A stretch of DNA of 64,000 bases from Hyalella azteca (taxonomy: Eukaryota > Arthropoda > Malacostraca > Amphipoda > Hyalellidae): NCBI RefSeq assembly GCF_000764305.2, contig NW_025936619.1:62001-126000 (forward strand), read 5' to 3'. Below are positions 35,527 to 46,638 of this stretch, in pieces. The position numbers and the translations under genes are program-made. Below the pieces are notes generated by a model that did no database searches, was not told the origin of the DNA, and saw only the letters and a program-made list of their open reading frames with translations. Each line of letters begins with the position of its first letter. The stretch's first letter is position 1.

Positions 35527-35675
35527 GGGGCCATACTTTCAAAATTCGCTAAGTGAACGTAAGTACTTACGCTCTATATTATTGTCTATGATTGGTGGAT
35601 TTTGCTCGAAAGGCCGTCAATGATTGGCTGATGAACTTACGATCTCTTAACTTTTTTTTTGAAAGTATAGGCCCC
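35527..35675 (-). mobile_element. Family A inverted-repeat element, full-length copy 7
   Basis: A complete copy of about 149 bp, inverted relative to copy 2. It starts GGGGCCATACTTTCAAAA and ends TTTTGAAAGTATAGGCCCC, so both outer G-rich termini are intact. The interior blocks are all present (CTATATTATTGTCTATGATT has one change). No clear target-site duplication is seen; GAT occurs near both ends but with an intervening CT on the left. Confidence 0.9.
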
Positions 35676-35930
35676 GATTGTCACTGAGATGAGGACTTCA
35701 AATGGTGCTTATACCGGGTAAAAGGAAGTAGTTTCTTCTCATCTCAAATAGAGAATTGTACGCCTTATTTGTTCTTTGAAAATTCGTGCAAAAAAACTCT
35801 AAAATTTACGCCTTCCATAACTCTCGGGCCTGTCTGTCACACACGTGTGAATATCCTCAATATATAACATTTCTACCTGCATACTAGCAGTGGTAGTGGT
35901 AGTGCAGAGTAAGGTTCAATGTTTGGAGAA

Positions 35931-36013
35931 ACAGCAGCACACACACATCATGTTCATGCACTGAACAGCAGCACACACACATCATGTTCATGCACTGAAC
36001 AGCAGCACACACA
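35931..36013. repeat. 34-bp tandem repeat, 2.4 copies
   Basis: ACAGCAGCACACACACATCA followed by TGTTCATGCACTGA starts at 35931 and 35965, and a partial third at 35999. Identity between units is essentially perfect. A short TGGTAGTGGTAGTG run precedes it at about 35890. Confidence 0.9.
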
Positions 36014-37472
36014 AAAGTAATACCTACTTGTAGGAGGTTTTCATTCAAAATTATAATTTTGCTATTTTGCTGCTGGATATCGCTCTTCAGAGCCCGGACC
36101 TCAGCCAAACAGGCTTATTTCACGAGCCTCAAAAATTCGATAGACTTTTAAATTTAACACTGACAAAATAAGCCCTTATTTACGTAGTTTAGTTTATGAA
36201 TAATTAATGTTTGGAAGCCTAACTAAAAAACAATGATTTTTGAGAAATTTCCAGATTTTAATCAGCTACACATGTAATTGTCGCATACTATTTTTTTACT
36301 GTTTTTCAATCATGAAGTCTGTCAAAAAAATAAGTATGTTAAAATGTCCAGTTAATGGCTAAAACCAGCATAAAGTGGCTTTATATCCAATAATTGTTCA
36401 CTGTGGGGTAGTTAAATTATATGATATGTTGTATTGAAAATTTTGGCATGTGTACGAGAAAAGAAACTTATAATTATAAACTGTAATGTAAAACTAAAAT
36501 TTACATTTTCACATGAATACATTAAATAGCATAGTCGTCGTGCAATAATCGTAGTGTTCGATCTTATTTTACATATCATTTGTACTCCTTCCTAACGAAA
36601 TCATCCAACAGGTTTTCATACCTGCATGCCAGAATGAGTAATTCGTCTCTCATATATCAATCCAAGTATTACACACCCCCTTGTCTTGTGTTAAACTTCA
36701 ATAAATTTAATGTTTAAATTCGTAGGTTCCCGCTATTCCACGCGAGGCTTGCTGCGAAGCTGATTATTTAATTTGTTTTGGTACTTATTGTTTTCACAAT
36801 ACTCATCACCATAAAATATATTGCGATCATTTAAAAAAACTTATTGTTTTCGCATGGACAGTAGAATTAAGATAATCCACCAGTCTGCTAAATCTTTAAA
36901 CTAGGAACAAAAAACAAATAGGTACCTATGGCTAATTCCCAAAAAGTAAAACAAAAAATATACCGCAGGTATAAGTTATACAAATGGAAATCAATCAATT
37001 GTTGTTTTCCATCCTCAAAAATTCTGTTACATAATCTAGGGAAACCTTGAATAAACTATTTTCTTTTGTTTGTTGTAAGACGATCCGTAGCAGCCTTGAA
37101 AGGGATTCGATCCGCTCCTGATGTGGCCGATGCGTCGTGAAGCCAAGGGTTGTTAGTTTAAAATTATGGGTACGTGGAAAAAGAGTTGAACTGCAAAAAT
37201 TGTTTCTTATCGCAGTCTAGTTAGGTTTGGGCATGGTGTTGATCGCGGTTCTTGTTTAATTGGCTGTAGAATACTGATGAGTTTTTTGTCTATAACATGG
37301 TAGTGTCAACGTTCCTTCTACAAGTCAATGAATCCCTGAATAAGTCCTCAATAAATTTTGAAATGGCAAAAATTACATAAAATCTTATCCAAACACTAAA
37401 TATGTTAGTTTATATTACTCCGTTCACTATCTTATTCAAATAAATGTTTTAGATTAGATGTACGTGTTTTTG
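36014..37472. other. Unassigned AT-rich stretch
   Basis: No gene, RNA gene or repeat family was recognised. Confidence 0.35.
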
Positions 37473-37683
37473 AATTTGCTAGAATTTATATCACTTGTTT
37501 GCTTAAATCGCAAATTAACTAAGAATTTAATAGCAAAGAAAAGTCCACAAAAATTCATATCTTTATAGAAAACGTTTCGGAGACCAGCTCCATCGTCAGT
37601 TCGTAGAATCTAGAATCACAAATCAGAAGTCACAATTTTTGTGGACTTTTATTTGCTATTAAATTCTTAATTTGCTAGAATTT
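37473..37683 (-). mobile_element. Family B inverted-repeat element B1 with hammerhead-like core and 15-bp flanking direct repeat
   Basis: Two arms are near-perfect reverse complements: 37510-37555 (GCAAATTAACTAAGAATTTA...AAAATT) and 37634-37675. The spacer carries, on the minus strand (37599 to 37574), CTGACGA, then T, then a GGAG/CTCC hairpin with a 5-nt loop, then GAAAC. This matches the conserved hammerhead ribozyme core CUGANGA-stem II-GAAA apart from one extra nucleotide before stem II. AATTTGCTAGAATTT occurs at 37473-37487 and 37669-37683, so the unit 37488-37668 appears flanked by a 15-bp target-site duplication. Duplications of that size and hammerheads are known for Penelope-like elements, which suggests but does not prove that relationship. 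Confidence 0.7.
37574..37599 (-). ncRNA. Candidate hammerhead ribozyme core (B1)
   Basis: Read on the minus strand: CTGACGA, T, GGAG, CTGGT loop, CTCC, GAAAC. All invariant core positions of the family (C3 U4 G5 A6, G8 A9, G12 A13 A14) are present, with stem II of 4 bp. Stems I and III and the UH cleavage site were not identified, so activity is unproven. Confidence 0.4.
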
Positions 37684-39232
37684 TCATGTAGAGAGTGACA
37701 TGCGAGGTTGTTCTGTGCTGAAGAGCAAGAGCACAATGGCGGCAAGGAGCCGCAAGAGCGTAGGTACTCTTCGGTAATTCGCGCCGGAGAGCAAAAAAAG
37801 TTCACGGGTTCCTCAACAGCAAAAAAATAACTCGATGCGGACGGATGCACTGGAACAAAGAGCGCTTTTGTTGCGCCCAAAGAGAACCAAACGACATTCA
37901 TACGATGTGATTTACTTAAATACTTCTTTACATTTGAATGAAAAAAGTCAACTTGTTTGTGTAATCCTAATTATGTAGAGATGTAATTTAATTATTATGT
38001 AATCCTAATTATGTAGCCCAACTTGACAGTTGATTTCAATATTATAAAAAGGATGTGAAATATCTTTTGATCAATTTTAAAATTCTAATGCAATGTTGAA
38101 TTTTAGGTTTTCTTTTTCTATTATAAATCTTACGGATGCTTGGGATCAAACTTTTTCAGCATTTCTACATCATTTTAATTCAAAGATAATGGCAAAGCAT
38201 TTCAATGCAAAATGAACGCTTAAGTGTATCATGTGGGGTTCTATATTGAAATTAGAATATCATCATAACATTCATGTGAAACTATTATCATTTTTATCAA
38301 CAATTTAAACGCTCTGTCTTAAAGAGTGTAAATAACAAAACAGTTCGCTGTTGTGAATATATTACGTTCTCCGCACCTAATCTTACTAAGCCCTATACTT
38401 CCAACGCATAAAAACAAATGCATTTATTTTAATGATATGCTCACTAAAGTTGTGAATTTTCCAGGTAACATTTTGCGTGGGTGCCATGAACGCTACGTCG
38501 AGACTGAGTCAGCTAGATGGGCGTCGGCTGGAACCTTGACGCAAGTGTTGCTATACTAGAGCGTTTGAATGGCGAATGATCCGTGGTTTGTCTTTTTCCT
38601 AGCGAGTTTATCGAGAATGTCTATGATGATGGTCAGGGAAGTCATCGTTCACTCATCAAGCAATCAGTCTTACTGCAAGATGGCGGTAATTTTTTCAGTT
38701 GCATGGATCATGTTATATGTCGCTGTCATTTTTCGTGGTTTCAAGTTGTTGAAGATTGTGAGGTTTCTTCGTTCACTATCGCCTAAGCGCCATCAAACAA
38801 GCAATTTTGCTGTTACCGCTCTTGCTCGTAACTACGGAAAAGTTCGTTCTGCCGGCACTGTAGTTCGTTTATAACGCTGCCGCAGTAGTTTGTTCATAAT
38901 TGAGCTGCCGCAGTAGTGGTTCGACGAGTAGCTCATATCGCTGTTGCTTATAGTTACTCGTGTCGTTTTCCACATTCTGCTCTCAAAATTTCATTGATTA
39001 TTTATTGTTAATAATAATATTATTATTAACAATTATTTCTAAATTATTTAAACCTGATGAAACTAACAAACAAGAAAATATAATAAATTATATCGCTTTT
39101 TATCCGGCCCGCTATCGCACGACTTCAGTTTTATTCATTTTTCAAAAAGGGAATCGCTTTTAAACAAAACGACAAATCGTGGTTCTTACAGTGTAAAAAG
39201 ACCTAACTAACTCCTGTGTTTATTATCAATTT
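37684..39232. other. Unassigned stretch with 30-bp perfect palindrome and a weak ORF
   Basis: 39004-39033 is a perfect 30-bp palindrome with no loop (half ATTGTTAATAATAAT). The ATG at 38569 opens a 101-codon frame with two hydrophobic stretches (VIFSVAWIMLYVAVIF) and a basic tail. No family is recognised. CGCTGCCGCAGTAGT occurs twice at about 38873-38920. The stretch 38460-38960 is richer in CG than the flanks, so a promoter or 5' UTR for the exon candidate at 39.2 kb is conceivable but unsupported. Confidence 0.3.
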
Positions 39233-39332
39233 AGTGTTTATTGTTAATATTTTATTGTGATGACAGAGCCTGGCTCCACGCTGTCTGGTGCTGCTCTAGT
39301 GCAGCAGCCTCATAGGCGTCGTCTGCTCGTGC

Positions 39333-39374
<42 letters not shown>

Positions 39375-39393
39375 CAACACTGCAGCAAGCAGT
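39233..39393 (+). CDS. Candidate first coding exon with polyserine run, protein unknown
   Basis: From the ATG at 39260 a 45-codon frame reads MTEPGSTLSGAALVQQ, a basic stretch PHRRRLLVR, 13 consecutive serines (AGC codons), then TTLQQAV and a stop at 39395. The upstream sequence has a textbook 3' splice signal: CTAACTAAC, a T-rich tract, then TCAATTTAG at 39232. GCA|GTATGAGT at about 39391 could be a donor that avoids the stop. Composition is protein-like. No domain is recognised. The minus strand of the same repeat would be polycysteine, which is less plausible. Could still be chance around a microsatellite. Confidence 0.3.
39333..39374. repeat. (GCA)14 trinucleotide microsatellite
   Basis: An uninterrupted GCA/CAG run of about 42 bases. 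In the plus frame from 39260 it encodes serine. Purity suggests recent length instability. Confidence 0.98.
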
Positions 39394-39395
39394 AT

Positions 39396-41499
39396 GAGTT
39401 TGACCTTGGTATTATACATGGATCTTTTAAGTCTGTTCAAGCAGCATAAGTTTCGCATTTATTATCTCGTGAACATGAGACACGAGTGGCCTGTACATCG
39501 CGTTGATTCATTCTTCTTATACGTGCCTAGAAAATATTGAGTGTGAATATACCGCACGACTGAGCAGCATATGCGTAGTTTCTGTTTTAAATGAGTAAAC
39601 TAAATTGAATTTTGATATTCATCAGATAGTTGCGTAGAACCTCAAAAATAACAAGATTTTTAATCATATTTTTAAAAATATGATCTTACAGCCAAATTCA
39701 TCATACCAAGTTAGCATGTAGATTTATTCTTGATCATTATATTTATTATATTTATTATTATTCAATAATTTTATAAGATTTATCCACATTCAATTTATTT
39801 ATACGATTTTTTCTTTCTCAATTTATTTCTAAAATTTATCCTTATTCAATTTATTAATAACATTTATTCTTTTTCAATTTAAGTTAGTTGCTGCAGCTCC
39901 CTTGAGATTCAAAATTCTCGGATGGTTTGCTCTTGTAATATCTAACTAAATAATACACAAAAAAAAACATTTAGACTATCAATATATTACTTAACAACAT
40001 TTCGTCATAACTAACATACCATCCATATATTTCGCGAGAGCTATAGTTACGTTAGCAGTGGATTCTCCTCACATTATTGATTATTAAGTCGAGTTTATCT
40101 AGTTCTGACATGAGCTAAAATTTCTCATGAATTATAATCATGAAAATCCAGGTTACCAGCAAATATTTAATACCAAATCATGGTTTCTGCATATATGGAG
40201 AAACACACAAAAGTTGGAAGTCGGCAAAGTACCGATTGGCCAGCCTGCAGTGCTGATCAAAGATGCATGCCACGTAGATTAATATAATTTACAAAGATTC
40301 AGTAAATTATTTGAAAGTGAACACAAATTTACTACTACAGTAAAGGCTGCGAGACTGGGCATCATAAATCCACGGTAGAAATCCCGGCACGAACTTAAAT
40401 CTTTTTAACGTGTCTGGTACGAGCGTGTCGTCGCATTCTGCTCCGAGTTATACACAGAGCTAAACAACATCGCAAAGACGTATAAAGGTGTGATAATGTT
40501 CAATGTTTGGGGTTTTGTCTGTGATCTGGAATTAAATTGGCCATAATTGGCACTCACCCCTTTCTAGACTCAAATTTAGCACGTGTACGGGGAAAGCGCG
40601 TGATTTGCATTCTGAATTGACTGATTCCATCACATTCGCTACCAGAAGAAGCTGCTTCACTTTCTGAGAGTGACGTAGAAACGTAGTTATATTTTGAAAT
40701 GTAGTTATATTTTTCTTAATTCTCATCCGTTTGATATACATAACTACAGGATTTTTTAAAGATATCTAAATAGAATTAGATTGCTTGCACTTCATTTGTG
40801 CCCAGAACAACCGGCTTAGCAAACTCTGGTACTAAAAGACCGGATATTAGCCAGGGCTGACTAGACTCTCAAGTCTATCACATCGATCAAAACAAGAGGC
40901 AGTAAGTTGCGTCGTCCAGTGGAAGCTTACCGATGAATGACCAGTTTTTTGCTCATCTATCGTCAGTTGTGGGACCGGTTACTTATCGGCTTCCTCCTAC
41001 AGCCAATAGGAGACTCGCTCCTAGTTGTTCTGAATTTCAAGACTGCGGCTGCGAAGCTAAAAATAATTCTGCAAGTTTTCAGGGCTGCACATTAACAGCC
41101 CGGTTTCCCGCTCAGTGGATGCGGGCTTCTTGGATCCGATTAACATTACCAATAAGAAGGTTAGCAATAGTTACAATAATTAGAATTTTTCTATGGTTCT
41201 TAAGTATTGTTTAACTTTGGCCGTGTAAGAAGTTTGGTTTAATCTTCACTTTACTTATTTTCAATATTACACAAATGTTTACTAATGAGTCTATCCGTTG
41301 TCATGTTGTACTTGTGTCAGTGTGAAGCGGTTGATCGCTGCTCAGCGGATAATAAAACGAAGCTAATACAGAGCTCCGAACAGTCGGCTTGTGTTTGGAA
41401 GGTAATAGATTTAACTTAAAAGTTCTTCGAGATTCAATCGATTTGATGCAAAAGCAATTCTTGATGACGGCCGCCATCAGATGGGCAAACCAGCATCGC
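39396..41499. other. Unassigned stretch; one 93-codon frame
   Basis: AT-rich with TTCAATTTATT(T/A)-type repeats at about 39785-39880. The ATG frame 40933-41214 gives 93 residues with PPTANRRLAPSCSE and a hydrophobic C-terminus but no recognised family; treated as unproven. Confidence 0.35.
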
Positions 41500-41575
41500 A
41501 TCACCACCACCAGGACACATCACCACCACCACCAGGACACATCACCACCACCAGGACACATCACCACCATGCCCA
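41497..41575. repeat. CATCACCACCACCAGGACA minisatellite
   Basis: Units of 19-22 bp with CATCACCACCACC and AGGACA are repeated about three and a half times, with CAC-run length variation. On the plus strand it translates to His- or Pro-rich peptides in different frames, which are by-products of the repeat. Confidence 0.9.
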
Positions 41576-41638
41576 GGCTGCGTGCCCGAGGGCAGGTCTG
41601 TCCCTGCGCTGTCTCGTGAAGCCGTCAGACCAGTTTAG

Positions 41639-41722
41639 CCCCCCAACCCCCTCACTGCCCCCTCACTGCCCCCCTCACTGCCCCCCTCACTGCCCCCTCA
41701 CTGCCCTCCCCCCCCCTCCAGC
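41639..41722. repeat. CCCCCTCACTGCC minisatellite
   Basis: About five units of CCCCCTCACTGCC (13-14 bp) vary in C-run length and end in a C-run. Strong strand asymmetry: almost no G. Confidence 0.9.
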
Positions 41723-41895
41723 TTCTAGAGCCTCTTATTTCCTCCTATTTTGAGCCTAATGTCACTCCCCAATTACTTTCCTTAAATTTTACGATTTATC
41801 TGATCTTTCTTCTATTTATTTCTGGCATCCCCGTTTCCATCGTTTCTCTATTTTCCTCTCAATCGCTCATTGATTTTCACTCTTTTCTCCAGCAT

Positions 41896-42088
41896 CCTGT
41901 GGCTCGAGATGAAAAGAGCTAGCCGTGGGTTCGAATCTTGGGAAGCTCATTTAAAATCTTAGTGTCGCTAATGAGCGTCGTCAAGGGTGGTGCTCGCAGC
42001 ATGGCCTTGGGATGGTGTCCGCAAACGGAATCCTGATACCTGTTAGCTTGGGGGAATCTTAAGTGTAGGTAGAGAGAATATAACCCCT
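41896..42088 (+). mobile_element. tRNA-derived SINE, copy 2
   Basis: A-box-like TGGCTCGAGATG (41900-41911) and B box GGTTCGAATCT (41928-41938) form the tRNA-like head. The core AGCCGTGGGTTCGAATC and the following AAGCT, GTCGTC, GGTGGTGCTCGCAGC, AATCCTGATA and GTGTAGGTAGAGAG correspond to sequence in the copy at 14.65 kb. The body is more regular than in copy 1. Adjoining sequence gives no clear poly(A) or target-site duplication. Confidence 0.6.
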
Positions 42089-42461
42089 TTCTTTATCTAT
42101 ATATGTTATGTTTCTCATCTTATCTTAATCTTCCAAACATCCAATTATTGTTCCGTATTTGCTTGGCTTTTTCCCCCGATGACAATATTCACCCTGAAAT
42201 TCAAAAATTTTCTTCGGAACAGAGACCAGAGTTGCAGTTCCGGCTCATCGTCCGTTATCCGTCACCCGACCTCACGCGACGCTCGGATTTTGCGCTTACT
42301 TTTGCGCGATTTTGCGCTTACTTTCCCAGAAAGTTTCTCGGTTGCTGTCACGACTTTACGTGCAATCCTCACATTCTCGCAGCAATTGTAGACAAGTTAG
42401 CGGAATCGTGAAAATTCACGAGCAATCATTTGAAAACGAAGAGCATGTGTTAAATTAATAT
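42089..42461. other. Unassigned stretch
   Basis: More GC-rich than average with two overlapping frames (42103-42411 and 42179-42391). TTTTGCGC(G/T) and TTTGCGCTTACTTT are repeated locally. No gene is recognised. Confidence 0.3.
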
Positions 42462-42558
42462 ATGGCTAATATCAATATGGCTGATATCAATATGGCTAAT
42501 ATCAATATGGCTAATATCAATATGGCTAATATCAAAAATATGTCAATATGGCTAATTA
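42462..42558. repeat. 15-bp tandem repeat AATATGGCTAATATC
   Basis: Roughly six units of AATATGGCT(A/G)ATATC lie head to tail, with the last separated by AAAAATATGTC. The unit is partly palindromic (GATATC/ATAT). Confidence 0.95.
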
Positions 42559-43705
42559 ACTCAATCTTGCGGTATATTTCCAGTGAATGATAATCCAATT
42601 TTTTTTTGCAGTGCAATAGTCTGATAATAGAAATATTTTCTTTTATAATTTACCTAATTTAATAGGAAATATGATTAATGGTAGATAACTAGATAATATC
42701 CAGAAATAAAATTTTAATCACTCGAAGAAGGATAAAAATTCGTTTTCGGTTGCTGCAATAACCATATATAGTCGAAATGAAACTTTCCTTCGTTCGTTTC
42801 TTTAGTCGACTATTCTCGAAGCATATCACTGGCTTATCAGAGACTTGCATTTTGTCGACTATTCTGGAATCATTTCGCTGGCTTGCAAATGAAGTATCCA
42901 TGCAAGCAGACACTCTTGCCTGCACATTCTGGATGCCCGTCTTCATCTGAATCGCAAATTTTCTTTGCTGCGACGGACTAAGAAGCTGCACCTTCAGATC
43001 GCTATCATGATGTTGACGTGTTGCTCAGCTACGTTGAGGAGGTATGCCTTATCAAATTGTCATAACAGCAATACAATAGGCTATCTAGTCTCGGCCATCA
43101 GCAATAACATTCGTGACCGATAAAAAACATTCGTGACATTCTTATGTATGAAATATGCTCAGGTACAAGCAATTCGCCGTCGAAACCACTACTCAGTATG
43201 ATTTTTAGAGAAGAAACAATTTTCTTTCGAATTAGAAACGAATTTGCAAGAAATCCTAGAGGCAAGAGAAAGTTCATTACCAACGGATAGGGCTCACTTA
43301 CACTTAATAATCATGGTAAAGTTATGAGTTTAATTCAAAAAGTAAACGCAAAGACTATGTTGTATTGAAGGTAATTATTTACAGACAAAAATTCCTGCTG
43401 CTAAAATGCAGGAAAACAGCTAAAGATAGTGGTATTGTTCGATTGATATGCTCCAGAAACTCGTAACGTAATATTTTTCTACAAATGAAAAAATATGTCA
43501 TTCTAGCAACCCTTAATAAATTCAAAAATGAATCTTAAAAGGACGAAGTAAGAATAGCATATTTTTTGAAGTGGTTAAATAGAAGTTACAAAAATTGGAT
43601 ACAATTTATTCGTGCCTATGCAACATACGATGAAGTTACGTTCATGTTTTGTAGTAATAATTGGGCGGCAGTCGTCGGGCTTGTCGCGATGAGCATTTAG
43701 GGAGC
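42559..43705. other. Unassigned stretch with 49-bp imperfect duplication
   Basis: GTCGACTATTCT..AA.CAT.TC.CTGGCTT occurs at 42805 and again at 42854. Nothing else is recognised. Confidence 0.4.
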
Positions 43706-43998
43706 GGGGCTATAATTTCAAAACGCGCTAAGTGAACGTAAGTACTTACGCTCTATTTTCTTGTCTATGATTGGTGGATTTTGCTTGAAAGGCCGTCAAT
43801 GATTGGCTGAATATGTGAACGTAAGTACTTACGCTCTATTTTCTTGTCTATGATTGGTGGATTTTGCTTGAAAGGCCGTCAATGATTGGCTGATGAACTT
43901 ACGATCTCTTAACTGTTTTTAAAAGAGTGGCTTGAAAGGCCGTCAATGATTGGCTGATGAACTTACGATCTCTTAACTTTTTTTGAAAGTATAGGCCC
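43706..43998 (-). mobile_element. Family A element, internally duplicated copy 8
   Basis: Both outer termini are present (GGGGCTATAATTTCAAAA at the left, TTTTGAAAGTATAGGCCC at the right), but the length is about 293 bp, twice normal. Inside there are three partial tandem units. The first runs from the left end to GATTGGCTGAA. The second starts TATGTGAACGTAAG at about 43811 and runs to TTAACTGTTTTTAAAAGAG. The third starts GGCTTGAAAGGCC at about 43928. The breakpoints lie inside the element, so this is stepwise internal duplication and not nested insertion. Confidence 0.9.
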
Positions 43999-46558
43999 AG
44001 GTTGTTTTAGCTCAGCATTCGCTGAAAAAAAAACCGGTGACTTGAGAAGACTACTGAGGAGAGCAGGTTGTTTTAGCTCACTTTATCCTCGGGATTAATG
44101 TCATCAGAAGAGTTAGGGAAGCCTTACAAGGATGAGCTGGGATGTGCAGTGTCTCCTGAGCTCGCAGCTCTGATTGATCTGCAGTGTCTTAAGCGGTCTC
44201 ATCTTTTTCCTTTACAGTGATCGATTGCGGTACCGAATGATTACGAAAATATCATTAGGATTAAATGGAAAATTTCATTTGAACATTGTGGTGGGGTTTT
44301 TTTAAAGTTAGATTTGAAGAGGGATACAAATGCTTCTGAAATGTTTAGGTAAGTTACCCTCTTTGGTTTCTGGAATGGAATTTTTATAGAACATTATATG
44401 CAATTGTATACAGACTGCCGGGAGCTAATTTTTTTGTTGAAATCACTGCGAATTATTTGTATGAATTGTTTGATTTTTCATATAAAATATTGAGTCACAT
44501 TGTTAGATTTTAAAAAAACACTTGGAAGGGGAATCAAACTGGTGTACCTATACCTGATAAAGCTTGACTTAAATTTTTAAAAAATTTTTCGGTAATTTAT
44601 GGTATTGCTTTAGGCGATGTAAATTAGTGAAAATGGCGTCTAAATGACTTCAATAGATTTAACTCATAACGTACTATATATGAGCATGTTTTAGTTCTGT
44701 ACCGATTAGATAGGACGGAATAGATCGGAGTAACCCAATATATTATTGAATGATTTTTCAAGATAAACAATTTTAATCTTGCGGAAATTATAAGATAAAT
44801 GACGTCATGGTCAATGCTATGTTTGCTAATGGCTTGTTACTCAGGAACATAGACACAAAAACCCTTACTTTACCAAAAGAAGAGAGTAAATTGTGTTCAT
44901 ATTCAGACTCGACAACGTTTTGTTTATGATTAAACTTTAAAAACTCATTTACTTGCCAACAAGATTATTGCAATTTTTATAATTTTTCCAAATATTTTCT
45001 ACTGTTGTACTTTGCACGGATTACTATCAAAGGCTGTGAAAATTGTAACGGAAAAATGCGGTTTTATGGACTTGAATATTGACATGAAATTTTAAATAAA
45101 ATTATCACGATTCTATAATTTCTATGCTATTTTGATTCCCGTGCCCAGAAATTCCTTATTGGAATTTAATTCCCAAATTTCCTTCTCCATCTACATTTTT
45201 TGATACCCTGGGCTAGGAATTAGAACTATAAAACCAAAAGAATGAAAAATAAAACCTAGGCTGGCTGCAAGGAGGCTACAACCTGTTCTGCCACTGCAGG
45301 TGCACAGCTCGGCAGTACGCTGCAAAACTACCAAAAGCAAGAACCCAGAGTTTATTGACTCTCAGATTGGCAATGTGTACCATACATGCAGTGAACAATC
45401 ATCGCACACTGCATCACAAAAAAGAGAGCTGTTTAATGTTATCAAGCCCGAAGAAGCAGAAGTGTTGAAAATTTCGTTCAAACCGATTAGTTAAAGTTGA
45501 GTTTTTTTGACCTGCTTCGCTTCCTAAATTATAAACTTTTAGAGATAATGCAATTCGCAATGCAAAAATTTTCATGTTGAATATAAATAATTTGGTTCTC
45601 GTATTGCAATATAAACAATCTGTAAACCAAATAATACCGATTTAATCTACTACTAGTGCGAAGTGCAACAAATACTCAGAATTCTAATCATTCAAGCATT
45701 TGGAAAGCTTCACGTGCCATGGCTACTAAGATCAAATTTTAGTTTTTAATCCGCCTCCCTTCCTCTAGGCGCTTCCAAAACTGTACTTGACCATTCGCCT
45801 TCAGGGGAAGCTGCAGTTTTGTCGGGCTATCATTGACGTTTTTTGTTCTGGTTTGTTTTTGCGATGAGGCCTCCAAAAGAAGACCATCGCAATCACTCGC
45901 GTTCAGCATTCCTGTGAAAGCAACGAACTCTCCATGGCTGCAGTCGATTAGTAGCCTTGATTAAAAAAAATATTATCCCGTTCATTTGGAAATTACTAAG
46001 TTTGTGTTAGAATTTAGATTATAGCTGTCGTGTTAGTGTCTTGGTCAGTATATGTATTGTCGCAATGTTAAATGTCACCCTACACCGTTAGTCTTCACAG
46101 TTTCTGAACGTGCTACACCTAAATCGCAAGTGTGTGAGCAAGTAATGTGAGTTGGCAGATTGGGCAAATTTGAAACTAATATGTAATGTGAAATAAACTT
46201 TCTTACTCAATCAGGGGAATAATCAACCTTTACGTATAAGAACATAATAATGTTCTTGAAATAATGCCCTAAACGTTACGGTTGAATGCATTTCCAAAAA
46301 TACGTAAAATATGTAAGTTTTTTCACAATCTGTATACTTCAAACTCATTGTTGCTATTTAGAACCGCTGTAAAACGAAGTTATTTGAGTGTTTATAATCT
46401 TCCGAGCCATCCACCAACCTGAAAACGACACATTCGTAATCCTCCAAACACTTCCGTCCTTGAGGAAATTTCTTTGAGTTCTCAATCTAAGCCGTGCATT
46501 GAAGTGTAGGTCTTTTCAAAAGATATCCATTAATTCTGAAATTGAGGCTAGGCTCAAG
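43999..46558. other. Unassigned stretch; one exon-like frame at 45300
   Basis: CAGGTTGTTTTAGCTCA occurs at about 43997 and 44064. The frame 45300-45494 (no ATG; preceded by CTGCCACTGCAG, a possible acceptor) includes RCKTTKSKNPEFIDSQIG and KRELFNVIKPEEAEVLKISF. It looks protein-like but is unrecognised. Confidence 0.25.
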
Positions 46559-46638
46559 GTTCTATAATGGACCTAAGGCTTTTGTCCACAATTTTATATT
46601 TAGACTCGGTGCCAACGTATGAATGCAGTCGAAAGATT

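Noticed and set aside
39252..39458. Minus-strand frame with a run of 14 cysteines
   Set aside because: It is the antisense of the (GCA)14 microsatellite. The opposite strand gives a more plausible frame, with start codon and splice signals.
41481..41753. Plus-strand His/Pro-rich frames at 41.4-41.75 kb
   Set aside because: The frames are produced by two minisatellites; overlapping frames are open because of the repeats and not because of coding selection.
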